The notes under the pieces: generated by a model
Databases searched by the model: none
Told to the model about the DNA's origin: nothing
Seen by the model: the letters and a program-made list of their open reading frames with translations, nothing else
Source of the DNA: Symbiodinium natans
Lineage: Eukaryota > Sar > Dinophyceae > Suessiales > Symbiodiniaceae
Direction: 5' to 3'
Assembly (NCBI GenBank): GCA_905221605.1
Contig: CAJNDS010001057.1
Location: forward strand, 104,501-168,500
DNA: 64,000 nucleotides
Translations under genes and position numbers: made by a program
In this document: positions 32,081 through 44,578 of the stretch, in pieces
Layout of the letters: each line of letters begins with the position of its first letter
Position numbering within the stretch: the stretch's first letter is position 1

Positions 32081-32249
32081 GTAAGTTTGGCAGGATGTGT
32101 TCGAGTACACTCTGCTTGCTGCTCCAGCCCTCCTGGAGATGAGAGACTATGCAGAGAAGCAGGCGGTGCCATGCGGTACAATGCGGTGCATTCTTGGTAG
32201 GTGACGTTGCTTGAAGCTGTGAGAAGTCCAAAGTGAAACAGGAAGGGAT

Positions 32250-32275
32250 ACATATATATATATATATATGTATAA
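32250..32275. repeat. AT dinucleotide microsatellite
   Basis: A (TA)n run; similar runs occur at 49,598-49,622, 50,425-50,485 and 51,177-51,232. Confidence 0.9.
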
Positions 32276-32348
32276 TATGGTTTGCGAGATGGCGCAAGCC
32301 GCCCGATCCACCCAAGCCACGGAGCTATGCCATGCTGTGTCACTTCAG

Positions 32349-32445
32349 TAATGGAGGCGCTGGGCAAGGTGCCGCCACTCTCCTTGCGGGTGGTCGGGGA
32401 CACGATGATCGTGCCGCTGCTGCTGGGTCTGCAGGCGGGGAAGGA
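32349..32445 (+). CDS. Hydrophobic exon
   Basis: After TCACTTCAG the frame reads VMEALGKVPPLSLRVVGDTM and IVPLLLGLQAGKD before GTAGGA. A GC-type donor after LLGLQ is an alternative end. Confidence 0.45.
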
Positions 32446-32850
32446 TGTAGGAAAGGACTGTAATGAGCTGTAGTTGTGATGATTATGGGCTTTGCGAGAG
32501 TGTTGAAACCGCTCAAGAGCAATGCTCTTGCTGTTCTCAGCTGTTAGCGAACTTTGCCGTTCGATATGTTAGTTATTAGCATTGCCCTGATCACAATCAG
32601 TTCTTCTGGCCTAACTGCTTAAAACTGCTGAAGCTCTTTCTGTTTAGCATGGAAGCGCGCAGGCATGGGACGGTGCTTGGCCTCACTACGCGGAAGCTCT
32701 CGTGCTAGAGGCCGCCGGTCATTCCTAGTTGTTTAACTTATGGTCAGTTTCAAGTGCGCGCATCTGAGACTGAGAGTGGAAGCATGCACCCTCAATCCAA
32801 GAGCACAGTATGGAGCTTCAGCACTAGGACGTTTCTGTGCAAAGTGGCAG

Positions 32851-33026
32851 GTCTATCGGAGCAAAGAACCCGTGCGAAAGACGAAGGCCGGATCGAAAGA
32901 TCTTGATCTTGGATCGTTTCAATGCCAGACGGCCCACTTCAACATTTTTTCAATTTCAGGTGCGCCTGTTGAGGCGTGGCGAGGCCGTGCTGGCCTGCCA
33001 GGAGGATGGCCACAGAGGCACCAACC
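32851..33026 (+). CDS. Two exons upstream of the octamer satellite
   Basis: After AAGTGGCAG a frame reads VYRSKEPVRKTKAGSKDLDL. After AATTTCAG exon 32,960-33,026 reads VRLLRRGEAVLACQEDGHRG before GTGAGG. These are the last convincing exons before the repeat block that starts near 33.28 kb. Confidence 0.45.
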
Positions 33027-33283
33027 GTGAGGGTGATTCCAATGCTGTGACATTTGACATGGGGCCGGGGTTTGATTTTGCGCGCACTTTTGTAATCGTG
33101 ATGCTGGTTTGTGGGCACTTCTGATAAAGGATTTGTTGTCGCCGGTTCTCCTTTCATGTTTCTTTTCTCATGCACCCCCCCCACCCCCCACCCCCTGCAG
33201 CCCCCACAGCCTCCGCCACACAGCCCGCCGCCCAACACACACACCCCTCTTGTGCTATTCATCGCACGCGCAGCGATTGTTCA

Positions 33284-36200
33284 CACACACACACACACAC
33301 ACAACACCAACACACACCGTGCACACCACACACCAACACACCAACACACCAACACACCAACACACCAACACACCAACACACCAACACACCAACACACCAA
33401 CACACCAACACACCAACACACCAACACACCAACACACCAACACACCAACACACCAACACACAAACACACCAACACACCAACACACCAACACACCAACACA
33501 CCAACACACCAACACACCAACACACCAACACACCAACACACCAACACACCAACACACCAACACACCAACACACCAACACACCAACACACCAACACACCAA
33601 CACACCAACACACCAACACACCAACACACCAACACACCAACACACCAACACACCAACACACCAACACACCAACACACCAACACACCAACACACCAACACA
33701 CCAACACACCAACACACCAACACACCAACACACCAACACACCAACACACCAACACACCAACACACCAACACACCAACACACCAACACACCAACACACCAA
33801 CACACCAACACACCAACACACCAACACACCAACACACCAACACACCAACACACCAACACACCAACACACCAACACACCAACACACCAACACACCAACACA
33901 CCAACACACCAACACACCAACACACCAACACACCAACACACCAACACACCAACACACCAACACACCAACACACCAACACACCAACACACCAACACACCAA
34001 CACACCAACACACCAACACACCAACACACCAACACACCAACACACCAACACACCAACACACCACACACCAACACACCAACACACCAACACACCAACACAC
34101 CAACACACCAACACACCAACACACCAACACACCAACACACCAACACACCAACACACCAACACACCATCACACCAACACACCAACACACCAACACACCAAC
34201 ACACCAACACACCAACACACCAACACACCAACACACCAACACACCAACACACCAACACACCAACACACCAACACCCCAACACACCAACACACCAACACAC
34301 CAACACACCAACACACCAACACACCAACACACCAACACACCAACACACCAACACACCAACACACCAACACACCAACACACCAACACACCAACACACCAAC
34401 ACACCAACACACCAACAAACCAACACACCAACACACCAACACACCAACACACCAACACACCAACACACCAACACACCAACACACCAACACACCAACACAC
34501 CAACACACCAACACACCAGCACACCAACACACCAACACACCAACACACCAACACACCAACACACCAACACACCAACACACCAACACACCAACACACCAAC
34601 ACACCAACACACCAAGACACCAACACACCAACACACCAACACACCAACACACCAACACACCAACACACCAACACACCAACACACCAACACACCAACACAC
34701 CAACACTCCAACACACCAACACACCAACACACCAACACACCAACACACCAACACACCAACACACCAACACACCAACACACCAACACACCAACACCCCAAC
34801 ACACCAACACACCAACACACCAACACACCAACACACCAACACACCAACACACCAACACACCAACACACCAACACACCAACACACCAACACAACCCAACAC
34901 GGCCAACCACGCAAACCCCCCACCACCCCAAACACGCCACAACACTGGCCAACACCCCAAACACCAACACCCCCAACACGCCAACACGCAACACGACAAA
35001 CACGCCAACACGCCAACACGCAAACACGCCAACACGCCAGCACGCCACACACACCAACCACGCCAACACACCAACACACCAACACACCAACACACCAACA
35101 CCCAACACGCCAACACGCCAACACATCAACACACCAACACGCCAACACGCCAACACACCAACACACCAACACACCAACACACCAACACACCAACACACCA
35201 ACACACCAACACACCAACACACCAACACACCAACACACCAATACACCAACACACCAACACACCAACACACCAACACACCAACACACCAACACACCAACAC
35301 ACCAACACACCAACACACCAACACACCAACACACCAACACACCAACACACCAACACACCAACACACCAACACACCAACACACCAACACACCAACACACCA
35401 ACACCCCAACACACCAACACACCAACACACCAACACACCAACACACCAACACACCAACACACCAACACACCAACACACCAACACACCAACACACCAACAC
35501 CCCAACACCCCAACACACCAACACACCAACACACCAACACACCAACACACCAACACACCAACACACCAACACACCAACACACCAACACACCAACACACCA
35601 AACCACCAACCACACCAACCACCAGCACACCAAACTACACAAAACACCAACACACCAACACCACCAAACACCACACACCAACTCACCAACACAGCCAAAA
35701 CACCAACACAACAATCACACCACACACCAACACACCACACACCAAACACACCAACACACCAACACACCAACACACCAACACCCCAACACACAAACACCCC
35801 AAAAACACCAACACACCAACACCCCCACACTCCACACACCAAAACACCAACACACCACCACACCAACACACCAACACACCAACACACCAACACACCAACA
35901 CACCAACACACCAACACACCAACACACCAACACACCAACACACCAACACACCAACACACCAGCACACCAGCACACCAGCACACCAGCACACCAGCACACC
36001 AGCACACCAGCACACCAGCACACCAGCACACCAGCACACCAGCACACCAGCACACCAGCACACCAGCACACCAGCACACCAGCACACCAGCACACCAGCA
36101 CACCAACACACCAGCACACCAACACACCAACACACCAACACACCAACACACCAACACACCAACACACCAACACACCAACACACCAACACACCAACACACC

Positions 36201-36927
36201 AACACACCAACACACCAACACCCCAACACACCAACACACCAACACACCAACACACCAACACACCAACACACCAACACACCAACACACCAACACACCAACA
36301 CACCAACACACCAACACACCAACACACCAACACACCAACACACCAACACACCAACACACCAACACACCAACTCACTAACTCACTAACACACCAACACACC
36401 AACACACCAACACACCAACACACCAACACACCAACACACCAACACACCAACACACCAACACACACCAACACACCAACACACACCAACACACCAAAACACA
36501 CCAACACACACCAACACACACCAACACACCCAACACACCAACACCCACCACACAAACACACCAACAACACCAACACACCACACACCACACACCAAACCCA
36601 CCACGCACCAACACACTCACACACCCACACACCAACACACCAACACACCAACGCACCAACACACCAACGCACCAACGCACCAACGCACCAACCCACCAAC
36701 ACAACAACCCAACAACACACCAAGCCACCAACCCACCAACACACCAACACATCAACACAAAGCACGCCAACACACCAACACAACAACCCACCAACCCACC
36801 CACCCACCAACCCACCAACAGACCAACACACCAACACCCCAACACAACAACCCAACAACACACCAAGCCACCAACAAAAAAGCACACCAGCACACAAAAC
36901 ACACCAACACACCAACACACCAACACA
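33284..36927. repeat. Octamer satellite (AACACACC)n with variant blocks
   Basis: Near-perfect tandem copies of AACACACC run from about 33,335 to 34,890, 35,150 to 35,600 and 35,870 to 36,470, joined by irregular AC-rich sequence. Local variants form blocks: AACACGCC near 34,975-35,150 and AGCACACC near 35,960-36,110. Because eight is not a multiple of three, every frame is open on both strands and cycles through an octapeptide such as HTNTPTHQ, creating spurious ORFs of 1,000 codons or more. No evidence that it is translated. Confidence 0.97.
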
Positions 36928-37027
36928 NNNNNNNNNNNNNNNNNNNNNNNNNNNNNNNNNNNNNNNNNNNNNNNNNNNNNNNNNNNNNNNNNNNNNNNNN
37001 NNNNNNNNNNNNNNNNNNNNNNNNNNN
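36928..37027. other. Assembly gap (100 N)
   Basis: Exactly 100 N inside the AC-rich array. The round size suggests a placeholder of unknown true length, so the array is incompletely assembled. Confidence 0.99.
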
Positions 37028-37520
<493 letters not shown>

Positions 37521-37617
37521 GTTGGATGGCAGAAACTGGCTTCAGCATACCGCGTTCCAAGAGGGGAGAAGGAGAGACATGCTTAAGGGTTTTGGGATTG
37601 TGATGGTGAGATGAATA

Positions 37618-38469
37618 ATGTGGTATCCTGATTAGTGTGAGGGCCCCCCCCCCCCCTCCCCCCCCCCAAACTAAATCCACCCCCGTAATAGTGTTAAAAA
37701 AAGGGACCCCCCCAAACTAATTTTCGGCCCCGGGCCCCCCCCCCACCGGCTCCTCTTCATTTCCTCTTCGCTCCTCTTCCCTCTCCTCTTCCTCTCCTCT
37801 TCCTTTCCCTCTCCTCTTACATAATTAAGCTCAGGTAAGCTCAGATGAGCTCAGCTCAGGTAAGCTCAGGTAAGCTCAGGTAAGCTCAGGCCTCCCCCTC
37901 CCCCCGAAAACCTTGACATTATTGTGGGGGTGCAATTTTTTTTTTTAAATGGGGTTCGGGGCAGCACGTGGACTACCCCCTTCAAAATTTGATGGCTAGG
38001 CCTCCTCAGATAAGCGAAGTCATAAGGAATCCTTGTTTTCCGGCCTGGTCGTCGACCCTGAACCCGGGAAGCTTGAAGGCGCGCCCCCCCGCCCCCCTCC
38101 CCCCGAAAACCTTGACAGTATTGTGGGGGTGCAATTTTTTTTTAATGGGCTTCGGGGCAGCACGTGGACTACCCCCTTCAAAATTTGATGGCTAGGCCTC
38201 CTCAGATAAGCGAAGTCATAAGGAATCCTTGTTTTCAGGCCTGGTCGTAGACCCTGAACCCGGGAAGCTTGAAGGCCAGCCCCCCCCCCCTAGCTGCCCT
38301 TCTTTTGCTCTTTTCTTTCATCATCTTCTTCTCTTTTTTTCTCTGTTCCGAAACCCATGCCCGAAAAACTTTACTTTATTGTGGGGGGGCAATCCAAATT
38401 GGGTCTCCTGAATAATTTTTGGAAAACTTTTCACTATTGAGGGGGTCCAGACTAATCAGGATACGACAT
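37618..38469. mobile_element. Non-autonomous TIR transposon, copy B, TA-flanked
   Basis: The left end reads ATGTGGTATCCTGATTAG and the right end, reverse-complemented, ATGTCGTATCCTGATTAG; TA borders both ends (37,616-37,617 and 38,470-38,471). The interior has C-rich runs, a decamer array (37,829-37,890, unit GCTCAGGTAA) and two tandem copies of about 190 bp, each containing CTTGACA, TTGTGGGGGTGCAA and GGACTACCCCCTTC. The last 100 bp match the right end of copy A at 9,820-10,552 (CCTGAATAATTTTTGGA in both). No transposase; mobilisation in trans would be required. Confidence 0.75.
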
Positions 38470-38775
38470 TACTTTGTGCCGAAACATGCCAGGAATGGCG
38501 TGTGAAAACTTGATGAGACGATGCTTTATGAGGTTCCTGCCTCGCTGAACAGGATGCCTTCGTGGGTGTTACTTACAAGATGCAGAGGAATGGTACAGCA
38601 TGAAATGAGGTGAAGATGAAGATGAGGGTGAGGGCCCCGCCGGCTACTCTAGAAAGAGTCCGGGCGCAGACCAACGCAGGTGCGTTCGCCGGGGTGGCAG
38701 AGCCACCCCCGCGCCCGCTCTGCACCCCTGCGAAATGAAAGGAAGTGACTCCGTCCATCCATGTTCTAGGATGCA

Positions 38776-38776
38776 C

Positions 38777-38830
<54 letters not shown>

Positions 38831-38855
38831 CGCGCGCGCGCGCACGCGCGCGCGA
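38776..38855. repeat. (CA)n(CG)n microsatellite
   Basis: A CA run passing into CG-rich alternating purine-pyrimidine sequence, a Z-DNA-prone composition. Confidence 0.9.
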
Positions 38856-38950
38856 GTCAATTTGCCATATTGGTTCGGGGCTAGGTAGAAGCATCATGCC
38901 GGTAGCAAAAACTCACAGAGCAGCCATGCCAATCGAAAACATGACAAGCC

Positions 38951-39259
38951 ATGATGAAAATGCTGACTGTTGTCAATGCCTGGAAGCAGCATCAACCCGT
39001 CGGTCCCATGTTCGGTCTCGTGATCTGCAGAGGCTTATGTGCCATTGAGGACCTACTGCCGCAGAACATAGTCCAATTGCAAGATCCCGTCCGATATGCG
39101 CACCAGTGTGAGCTGGATGCAAAGGCACACGGGAATCACGTGATCCTGCCTGGTGATGGCCCTTGCACATGTTATCTGGACGTGAAAGTTGGGTTTTGTG
39201 TCATCCTGTCAGGAGCCTGTAGTGCTGAAGGCAGGGGAGCCAGTCATGCAGGTTCCTGA
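38951..39259 (+). CDS. Possible ORF or exon, about 100 codons
   Basis: The frame includes LCAIEDLLPQNIVQLQDPVR and HQCELDAKAHGNHVILPGDG. Protein-like but without recognisable domain or sure splice sites. Confidence 0.35.
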   Translation: MMKMLTVVNAWKQHQPVGPMFGLVICRGLCAIEDLLPQNIVQLQDPVRYAHQCELDAKAHGNHVILPGDGPCTCYLDVKVGFCVILSGACSAEGRGASHAGS

Positions 39260-39639
39260 ACCAGAGTGAATCGTGAATGCCCGCTGTCCATGTAGCAGCA
39301 TTGCTACTGCAAGTGCGTCTATTCAGCTGCAAACAGCTGCAAGGTTCTGTCGTCAGGTGGAGTGGCTCTTCTCATCGCTTTGGCGTTTCTGGCTGGACAC
39401 TGCCATGGGCGCCGTTCATCCGACTTAGTGCTCGCGATTCGTATTCCCCTGTTGAGTAGCACATGTAGCGCGGACATGCGCTGATTAGGTGGCTGGGCCG
39501 AAGAACACGCCCGGTTTCTTGTAGTGGTCTCACGATGTATTATGAGACGTTTCGCTCCCAGAGCTCTAGCGGGAGAAAGTCTCTTTTCGGTGCTTCACAA
39601 GTCGCTCAGCGTCACTCAGTGGTCACCAACCCTTGACAC

Positions 39640-39849
39640 TTGCTTTCTGAGCTCCATGGAAAGCATGACATCCGACGAATTGCAAAGTGCAAGGTGTGCA
39701 TGTCAGCGGATGACGACGTTGAGCTTCCGCAGCACCTGGGCCAAAAGATAGCTTGCCGGGTTATCTTGCTAGCTTTGGGCACTGCAGGAGTTATCAGCGC
39801 GCAATATTTCATTTCTTTGACCGTGCTGCTCTGTCTACTCGTGGTTTGA
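39640..39849 (+). CDS. Possible C-terminal exon of a membrane protein
   Basis: The frame begins LHGKHDIRRIAKCKVCMSAD with a CKVC pair and DDDVELPQ, followed by about 35 hydrophobic residues (VILLALGTAGVISAQYF, then SLTVLLCLLVV) before a stop. This would fit one or two C-terminal transmembrane helices. Not recognised. Confidence 0.35.
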   Translation: MLSELHGKHDIRRIAKCKVCMSADDDVELPQHLGQKIACRVILLALGTAGVISAQYFISLTVLLCLLVV

Positions 39850-39914
39850 CTTGTCACCCCAAGCTCGAAAGGTGCAGTATGATTGCCAGCTTGATGTGCG
39901 TGCACGGTGAAGCC

Positions 39915-40185
39915 CGGTGTCTTTCCAGTGGGACTGTGACGATCCTGTTTTCAAAGGGTCCTATGAGTCCTTCGTGACGTGGACACTGCCCTCATTGCTC
40001 GTTCCTTGCTTGGGGATATCCTATGAGACCGCCGTTCTTTCTAAGTCATTCTCAGGCTGCTGGATCTGCTGTATTGGTGTGAAGCATTCAAGCAAGGTTT
40101 CCACGCACGATAGACACGACAGGAAAGACCAAGTACTAGCAGAATCTGAGAAGACGACTCGGGCTCTGACATTTTCTGACTGAGC
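39915..40185 (+). CDS. Possible exon
   Basis: A frame reading FQWDCDDPVFKGSYESFVTW and then a hydrophobic stretch, open to a stop at 40,183. Weakly supported. Confidence 0.25.
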
Positions 40186-40289
40186 GGGGCGCTCTCTGAA
40201 AGAAGCGGGAAATGACGACAGACTCAGCAAAGGCAGAGCAAGGATCAATGCTGATGTGGGATGTGGGGATATCTGGGGTCTTGGGATTG

Positions 40290-40620
40290 AGTGTAAATAA
40301 ATTGCAAAATATTCACAAAAGAGATTAGATGAATGTGTTATCCAACTATATACAAAGCAAAACATGAAGAACCTATTAAACAACAAGAAATACAAATAGT
40401 TAGAATTTAAAATTAAAATAAAATGGAATTACAAAAGAAAAAGAATTAGAAGTACAAAAACAAAAAAGAAGCACAAAAGAACAATTAAACCAACCAAAAC
40501 ATTAAATAACAAGAAAAAGATAAAACAAATGAACTGAATCGAATTCAATTTACAAAATGAACTGAATACAAATGATCAGAATGATATATTTGCAAATACA
40601 AATATTGATGCTAATTCTGG
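40290..40620. other. AT-rich, A-biased island
   Basis: The plus strand is dominated by A with runs such as AAAACAAAAAAGAAG, unlike the balanced composition on either side. No organellar gene was recognised. It could be an old insertion of foreign or organellar DNA, or a decayed A-rich repeat. Confidence 0.6.
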
Positions 40621-40809
40621 TACAATTTTACCAAGAGTTAAAGAACATACAAGTAATATGGACTCGGTGACGTTGACGTTTGGGTCCACGGGATCCTTAT
40701 GTTTTTTGTTGCATTTTTTGCTGGTAAGAATGCTCGAAGTGGGCAGCAGTTTCCAGGTCCTGGGGCAACACAATTTGTAACATTATGCAATGCACGGATA
40801 TCGGTATGG

Positions 40810-40856
40810 GACCCGTAGGGCCGTAGACCCGTAGGGCCGTAGGGCCGTAGGGCCGA
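40810..40856. repeat. Nonamer array, unit near GTAGGGCCG
   Basis: Four to five copies alternating GTAGACCC and GTAGGGCC forms. Confidence 0.75.
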
Positions 40857-41246
40857 TCAGAGACGCAGAGCTTGGGGCCCGGGAGCTCTTCTGGACGCTG
40901 CCATGCGTGAAGTGAGCGTAAGCACGGCGCATGCTTCGCTCTTCGGACGATTTCCGACGGAGGGGTCCGACAGACACTGGCAACACCTGCATGTGTGCAG
41001 GCATATCATGAGACAGGCCTCCAACAGGTCTTGATTTGTTGTTTTTCCTCTCATGCGTTGCGTCGCCATCAGGGCCTGGCTCTTTTCAGATAGTGTCCTT
41101 AGTGAGAAACGTGTCACAAGAAGAGAGTGCCGGACAGGGTGTGGTGGGGGAGGCGGGTGGGGCGAGGTTTCCAGCGCTTGCCTTTTGTTGTGTCCAATAG
41201 GCTAGCTCAGCTGACCTTCGTTGCTGATTGCTACATATTTAATTAG

Positions 41247-41330
41247 TTTAGCGCCGCTCAACTTGATAGAGCGCATGAGCCTTCACGGATCTTCACGGTG
41301 TGGTCATGGGTCCGAGCCCCACAGTTTCAC
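41247..41330 (+). tRNA. tRNA-like sequence (tRNA-Lys-like pseudogene or SINE head)
   Basis: GCTCAACTTGATAGAGC (41,256-41,272) is a D-arm-like hairpin with GCTC/GAGC stem, and GGTCCGAGCCC (41,309-41,319) matches the B-box/T-loop consensus with one change. The central part contains CTT in an anticodon-like position, but a duplicated CTTCACGG lengthens it, and the acceptor ends do not pair. So it is not a functional tRNA; a decayed tRNA or a tRNA-derived SINE promoter fits best. Confidence 0.4.
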
Positions 41331-41339
41331 ATCAAAAGG

Positions 41340-42090
41340 CGCAGAGTGTTGCCAAATTTGAGCCTTGATATTCACGTCCTGCCAAGAACGAAAGCCAATT
41401 TTGCCATCAACGAGCTTTAGCAGTTGCTGCGCTAGACGTTTGCCAACATCTGACTGGTGATGTAGGGAGGTAGGTGTGCACTAGTTTACCGCTCTCTCTT
41501 CCTTTTTGTGTTTTGGGAGTCTCAGTTTGGTGGTGAAGAAAGACCCGCGGGGCTGCTTTCCATGAACCGAGCCGAAGGGCGGACTTCACCTATGTGGCGG
41601 CGAACGCGGACCGGCCCTGGAAGCACTTCACGGGTAGATGGCAGGTGGTCAGATGCGACAAGTAAGAAGCGCGAGGAGAGCTGGCTCATGCTCTGCAGTC
41701 TTGCCGCTTTGTGAAGGCGATGAAGCCGATTCTTGCGGAGGGCCTTGCACGGTGCAGCAAGACGAGGCACAACAGCACCACACATGTGTTTCAGAGCTGG
41801 GTGCCGGAGCCTCTGCCTTGACAAAGTGGATCGTCGCCAGCATCTGCATTTCGGGCTTGTTCTCGTTGGGTTGACAGGCCACTTCGAGTGGTGGACCTAG
41901 GCTCCTGCAGCGGCTTTTTCGCACTCAAAGCGGCCTACAGGCCCCAGCTGCATTTGCTTCAGTCTTCGGTCATAAAGCCTTTCCACTGATCGTGCCATCA
42001 CGTCAAACCTGCTCTGGGTTCACCTGTGAATCGTGTAGTCAGGCATCCAGAAGCCGATGTGGTTGCGATTGAAGGCCTGTGTTGAGCAAT
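41340..42090. other. No well-supported gene
   Basis: Open frames at 41,508-41,714 (plus) and 41,522-41,824 (minus) overlap; neither has clear motifs. A GTAAGA donor-like site lies at about 41,661. Confidence 0.3.
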
Positions 42091-42095
42091 TTCAG

Positions 42096-42371
42096 TTAAT
42101 TGTAAAAGCTTGCGCGCGCCGCCTCGGCAGCCGGGCCGGCCCACGGACAGGAAAGGGGGAAAGAGGGTCCTAGAAGGGTCCCAGGGGGTCCGGGGGTTTC
42201 CAAAGGGGTCACAGAAAGAAAGGTCCAGGGAGGGTTTCTGTAGCCACCGACAGGCGGGACCCCCCACGGCATCGGTTTGCAGCTCCTCTAGGCGATGGGG
42301 GCGTCCCACAGGGCGGGGAGGGGGAAGGGGACCGGATCCCGCAAACGCTTCTCGGCAGGAAGCCGAGGCGA
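42096..42371 (+). mobile_element. GC-rich dispersed repeat, copy 1
   Basis: Begins TTAATTGTAAAAGCTTGCG followed by CGCGCCGCCTCGGCAG and ends with CTTCTCGGCAGGAAGCCGAGG. Central landmark ACGGCATCGGTTTGCAGCTC. The same order is found in copy 2 at 51,629-51,990. CGCCTCGGC near the left end is inverted as GCCGAGGCG at the right end, so short terminal inverted repeats are present, and the right end can also fold on itself (CTCGGC/GCCGAG). Non-coding; class unknown. Confidence 0.65.
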
Positions 42372-43638
42372 AGCGGTGCCTCTGATTCATGGTCCCTTTC
42401 TCTTTTCGGGAGGGGGGGTGCCGGCCCGTGGCGAGCGAATCTGTACATCAGCGCACTTTGCTAACTTCAGCACAGTTGGCCCAGCTGCTCAGTCTTGCTT
42501 GCTTGACCCTTTCTGCACTGGCTTAGAGACTACAACTCCCACCGTTCTTTTTGCTTGCCAACTCAGCTTCAAGAAATATGGTCTTTGTCTCCATCTCTAC
42601 GTGCCTGTGGTCTTCGCGATGAGTGTTTTCTGTTCAAGACTCTGTAGCCGAGCACTCCTTGATCAATTTCGCTGGGCAAATTTTGCTTTCTGGGTTTTTT
42701 GGCCTCGCGTCTTACTCGCTCCAGCCCCCCGAAAAAGAAACAGGACATCGGAGGACATCGGAGGACATCGGAGAGGTGATCCAGGGATGGTTCTCGGTCT
42801 CCTTTTTCTTCATCTGGACTCTTTCAAGATGCTGCAGCCATCTGCAGCCTCTTTTTGTGCAATTTGGCCCTTTCCTCACAGGCTTATACGGCTTCGCCTT
42901 CCCTCTTTCCTTTCCACTCATCTTTGGACCTAGGTAACTGTGAGTGTCTCATCGCTCTCTTTTCGCCGCCTCTTCTTCTCAACCTCTTACAGATCATCAC
43001 GAACATTATCGGTTTCCTTTTGCCCTTACTCCTTCACACTTCTCTCGCAGCATGCTAACTGCTGTTTCAGCTTCTCGCCTTTTTCTGTTTGTCTCGTCAT
43101 CTTGCTTCTCGAGAGCCTCGCCCTCGGCTGCGCATCTCTGAATGGCATGCAGACTTCCTGCACACCCTGAGAAGACGCTCGTCACTGCCATTTGTCCGCG
43201 CACGAGCTGATTAGGCCGTGTCGCGCAGTGCACTGCAAACTGCTTCACAATGATTGCTGTACCTTTTCCTAGGGTGTCAATGGGGTCACTTCACTTAGGA
43301 GTCGCTTCCCAGCCCTCCCCCCTTCCCTTCCTTTCCTCCCCCCCCCCCCCCCCCGCTCCCCTGCCACGTTGAAATGCAAGGAGGCAGGTTTTCACCTGAT
43401 GCAAAAATGCAAAATCTTAGAATTTTCTTTCGGGTGGGTTGGGATTGATGGACAAATCTTGAGGGTTTTGTTCACCACAAACGCGGGTTACTCAGAATCG
43501 CGGAAGCTTCTTGAAGAAACGTTTCCAGCATCTTGTGCCTGTGAGCCGGGCCTCTTAATTGCTCATGGCCAGGCTCTGTGGGAATTGGCAATGGCTCTGT
43601 GGGCATGCAGGGGACCGTGCGACAGATTCTCAAAACAG
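42372..43638. other. No well-supported gene; decamer and poly-C tracts
   Basis: Holds a ten-base repeat (unit AGGACATCGG, 42,742-42,773) and a long C run near 43,336-43,354. Open frames at 42,295-42,933 have no recognisable features. Confidence 0.35.
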
Positions 43639-43719
43639 ATGCAGCTCGACGAGCAGCCCGCTGTGTCTTCTCACGAGCTTGAAGTGAGAAAGCTCGAACA
43701 TGCTCATTTGAATTCAAAG
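43639..43719 (+). CDS. 27-codon exon
   Basis: After CAAAACAG the frame reads MQLDEQPAVSSHELEVRKLE, then HAHLNSK, exactly 27 codons; the next bases GCGGTG could be a GC donor. The helical end resembles a coiled coil. Confidence 0.4.
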
Positions 43720-44494
43720 GCGGTGCAGATGCACTTGCGTTGGATCCAGCGCCTGAAGCTCACGAACTGCTTCCTCGCGCCTGAGGCATGGACTTTCCTC
43801 GCATATTGCCTCTGTCTTGCATGTCCGGACATTGAGCGGCAGCAAAAGTGCCAAGTTCGACCCATGCTTTATTCGAGACTCATTCTCCGCCCTGCTCCCA
43901 ACCATATCCAGCATCTCCATGAATTTTCAATGTGATGAAGTTTGATAGCCAGGTCTGGGACTACCTACACGTGTGCAACCTTGCAAAGACAAAGAGGCTG
44001 CAGTGACTGACGGTTTCAGTTTTGAGCATCAACCGGCATGGTCCAAAAGTGCTCCAGGGATGGTGGTTTCGCGTGTTCCTACGCGTGCTGTCAGCTTTTC
44101 GCTTCAGATTTGTCTCAGATGTTGAGTTCCTGTATCCAGTGCAAACTGCAACATTTTCAGAATATCGAAGATCTGGTCACAGGCCTATCTGCGATTTCAT
44201 GTTCATGCTTTCGGTCAGAACCTTGAAGCCATGCCGGTGTAGTCTGTGACTTCTGGAGATGAGTTCTCGGTTTTCGGTTGAGAGCCGCCTTTTGTGGGAA
44301 GTAGCCCCTGAAGTGGCATAGTGTGGCCGACATGAGCGTAGAGACTTCTTGGCTAGGCTAGTTCTTGTTCCTATCCTGCCAGCTTTCGCTCGCAGTGTAT
44401 ACGTTCCCACTCAGGTCGTGCACCACATCGACAACGTCTCAGTGCAGCAGTACGCAAGAGTGGGCATGACCAGGAGCGGCGATCGGCGAGCGTC

Positions 44495-44578
44495 TAGCGA
44501 GTCATAGCGAGTCATAGCGAGTCGAGTCTAGAGGTTGACCACTTGCCAGCACTTGCCAGCACTTGCCAGCACTTGCAG
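44495..44578 (+). repeat. Two decamer arrays abutting a 3' splice site
   Basis: Three copies of TAGCGAGTCA (44,495-44,525) are followed by three full copies and a partial copy of ACTTGCCAGC (44,541-44,578). The final partial copy, ACTTGCAG, is itself the apparent acceptor of the next exon. Confidence 0.7.
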
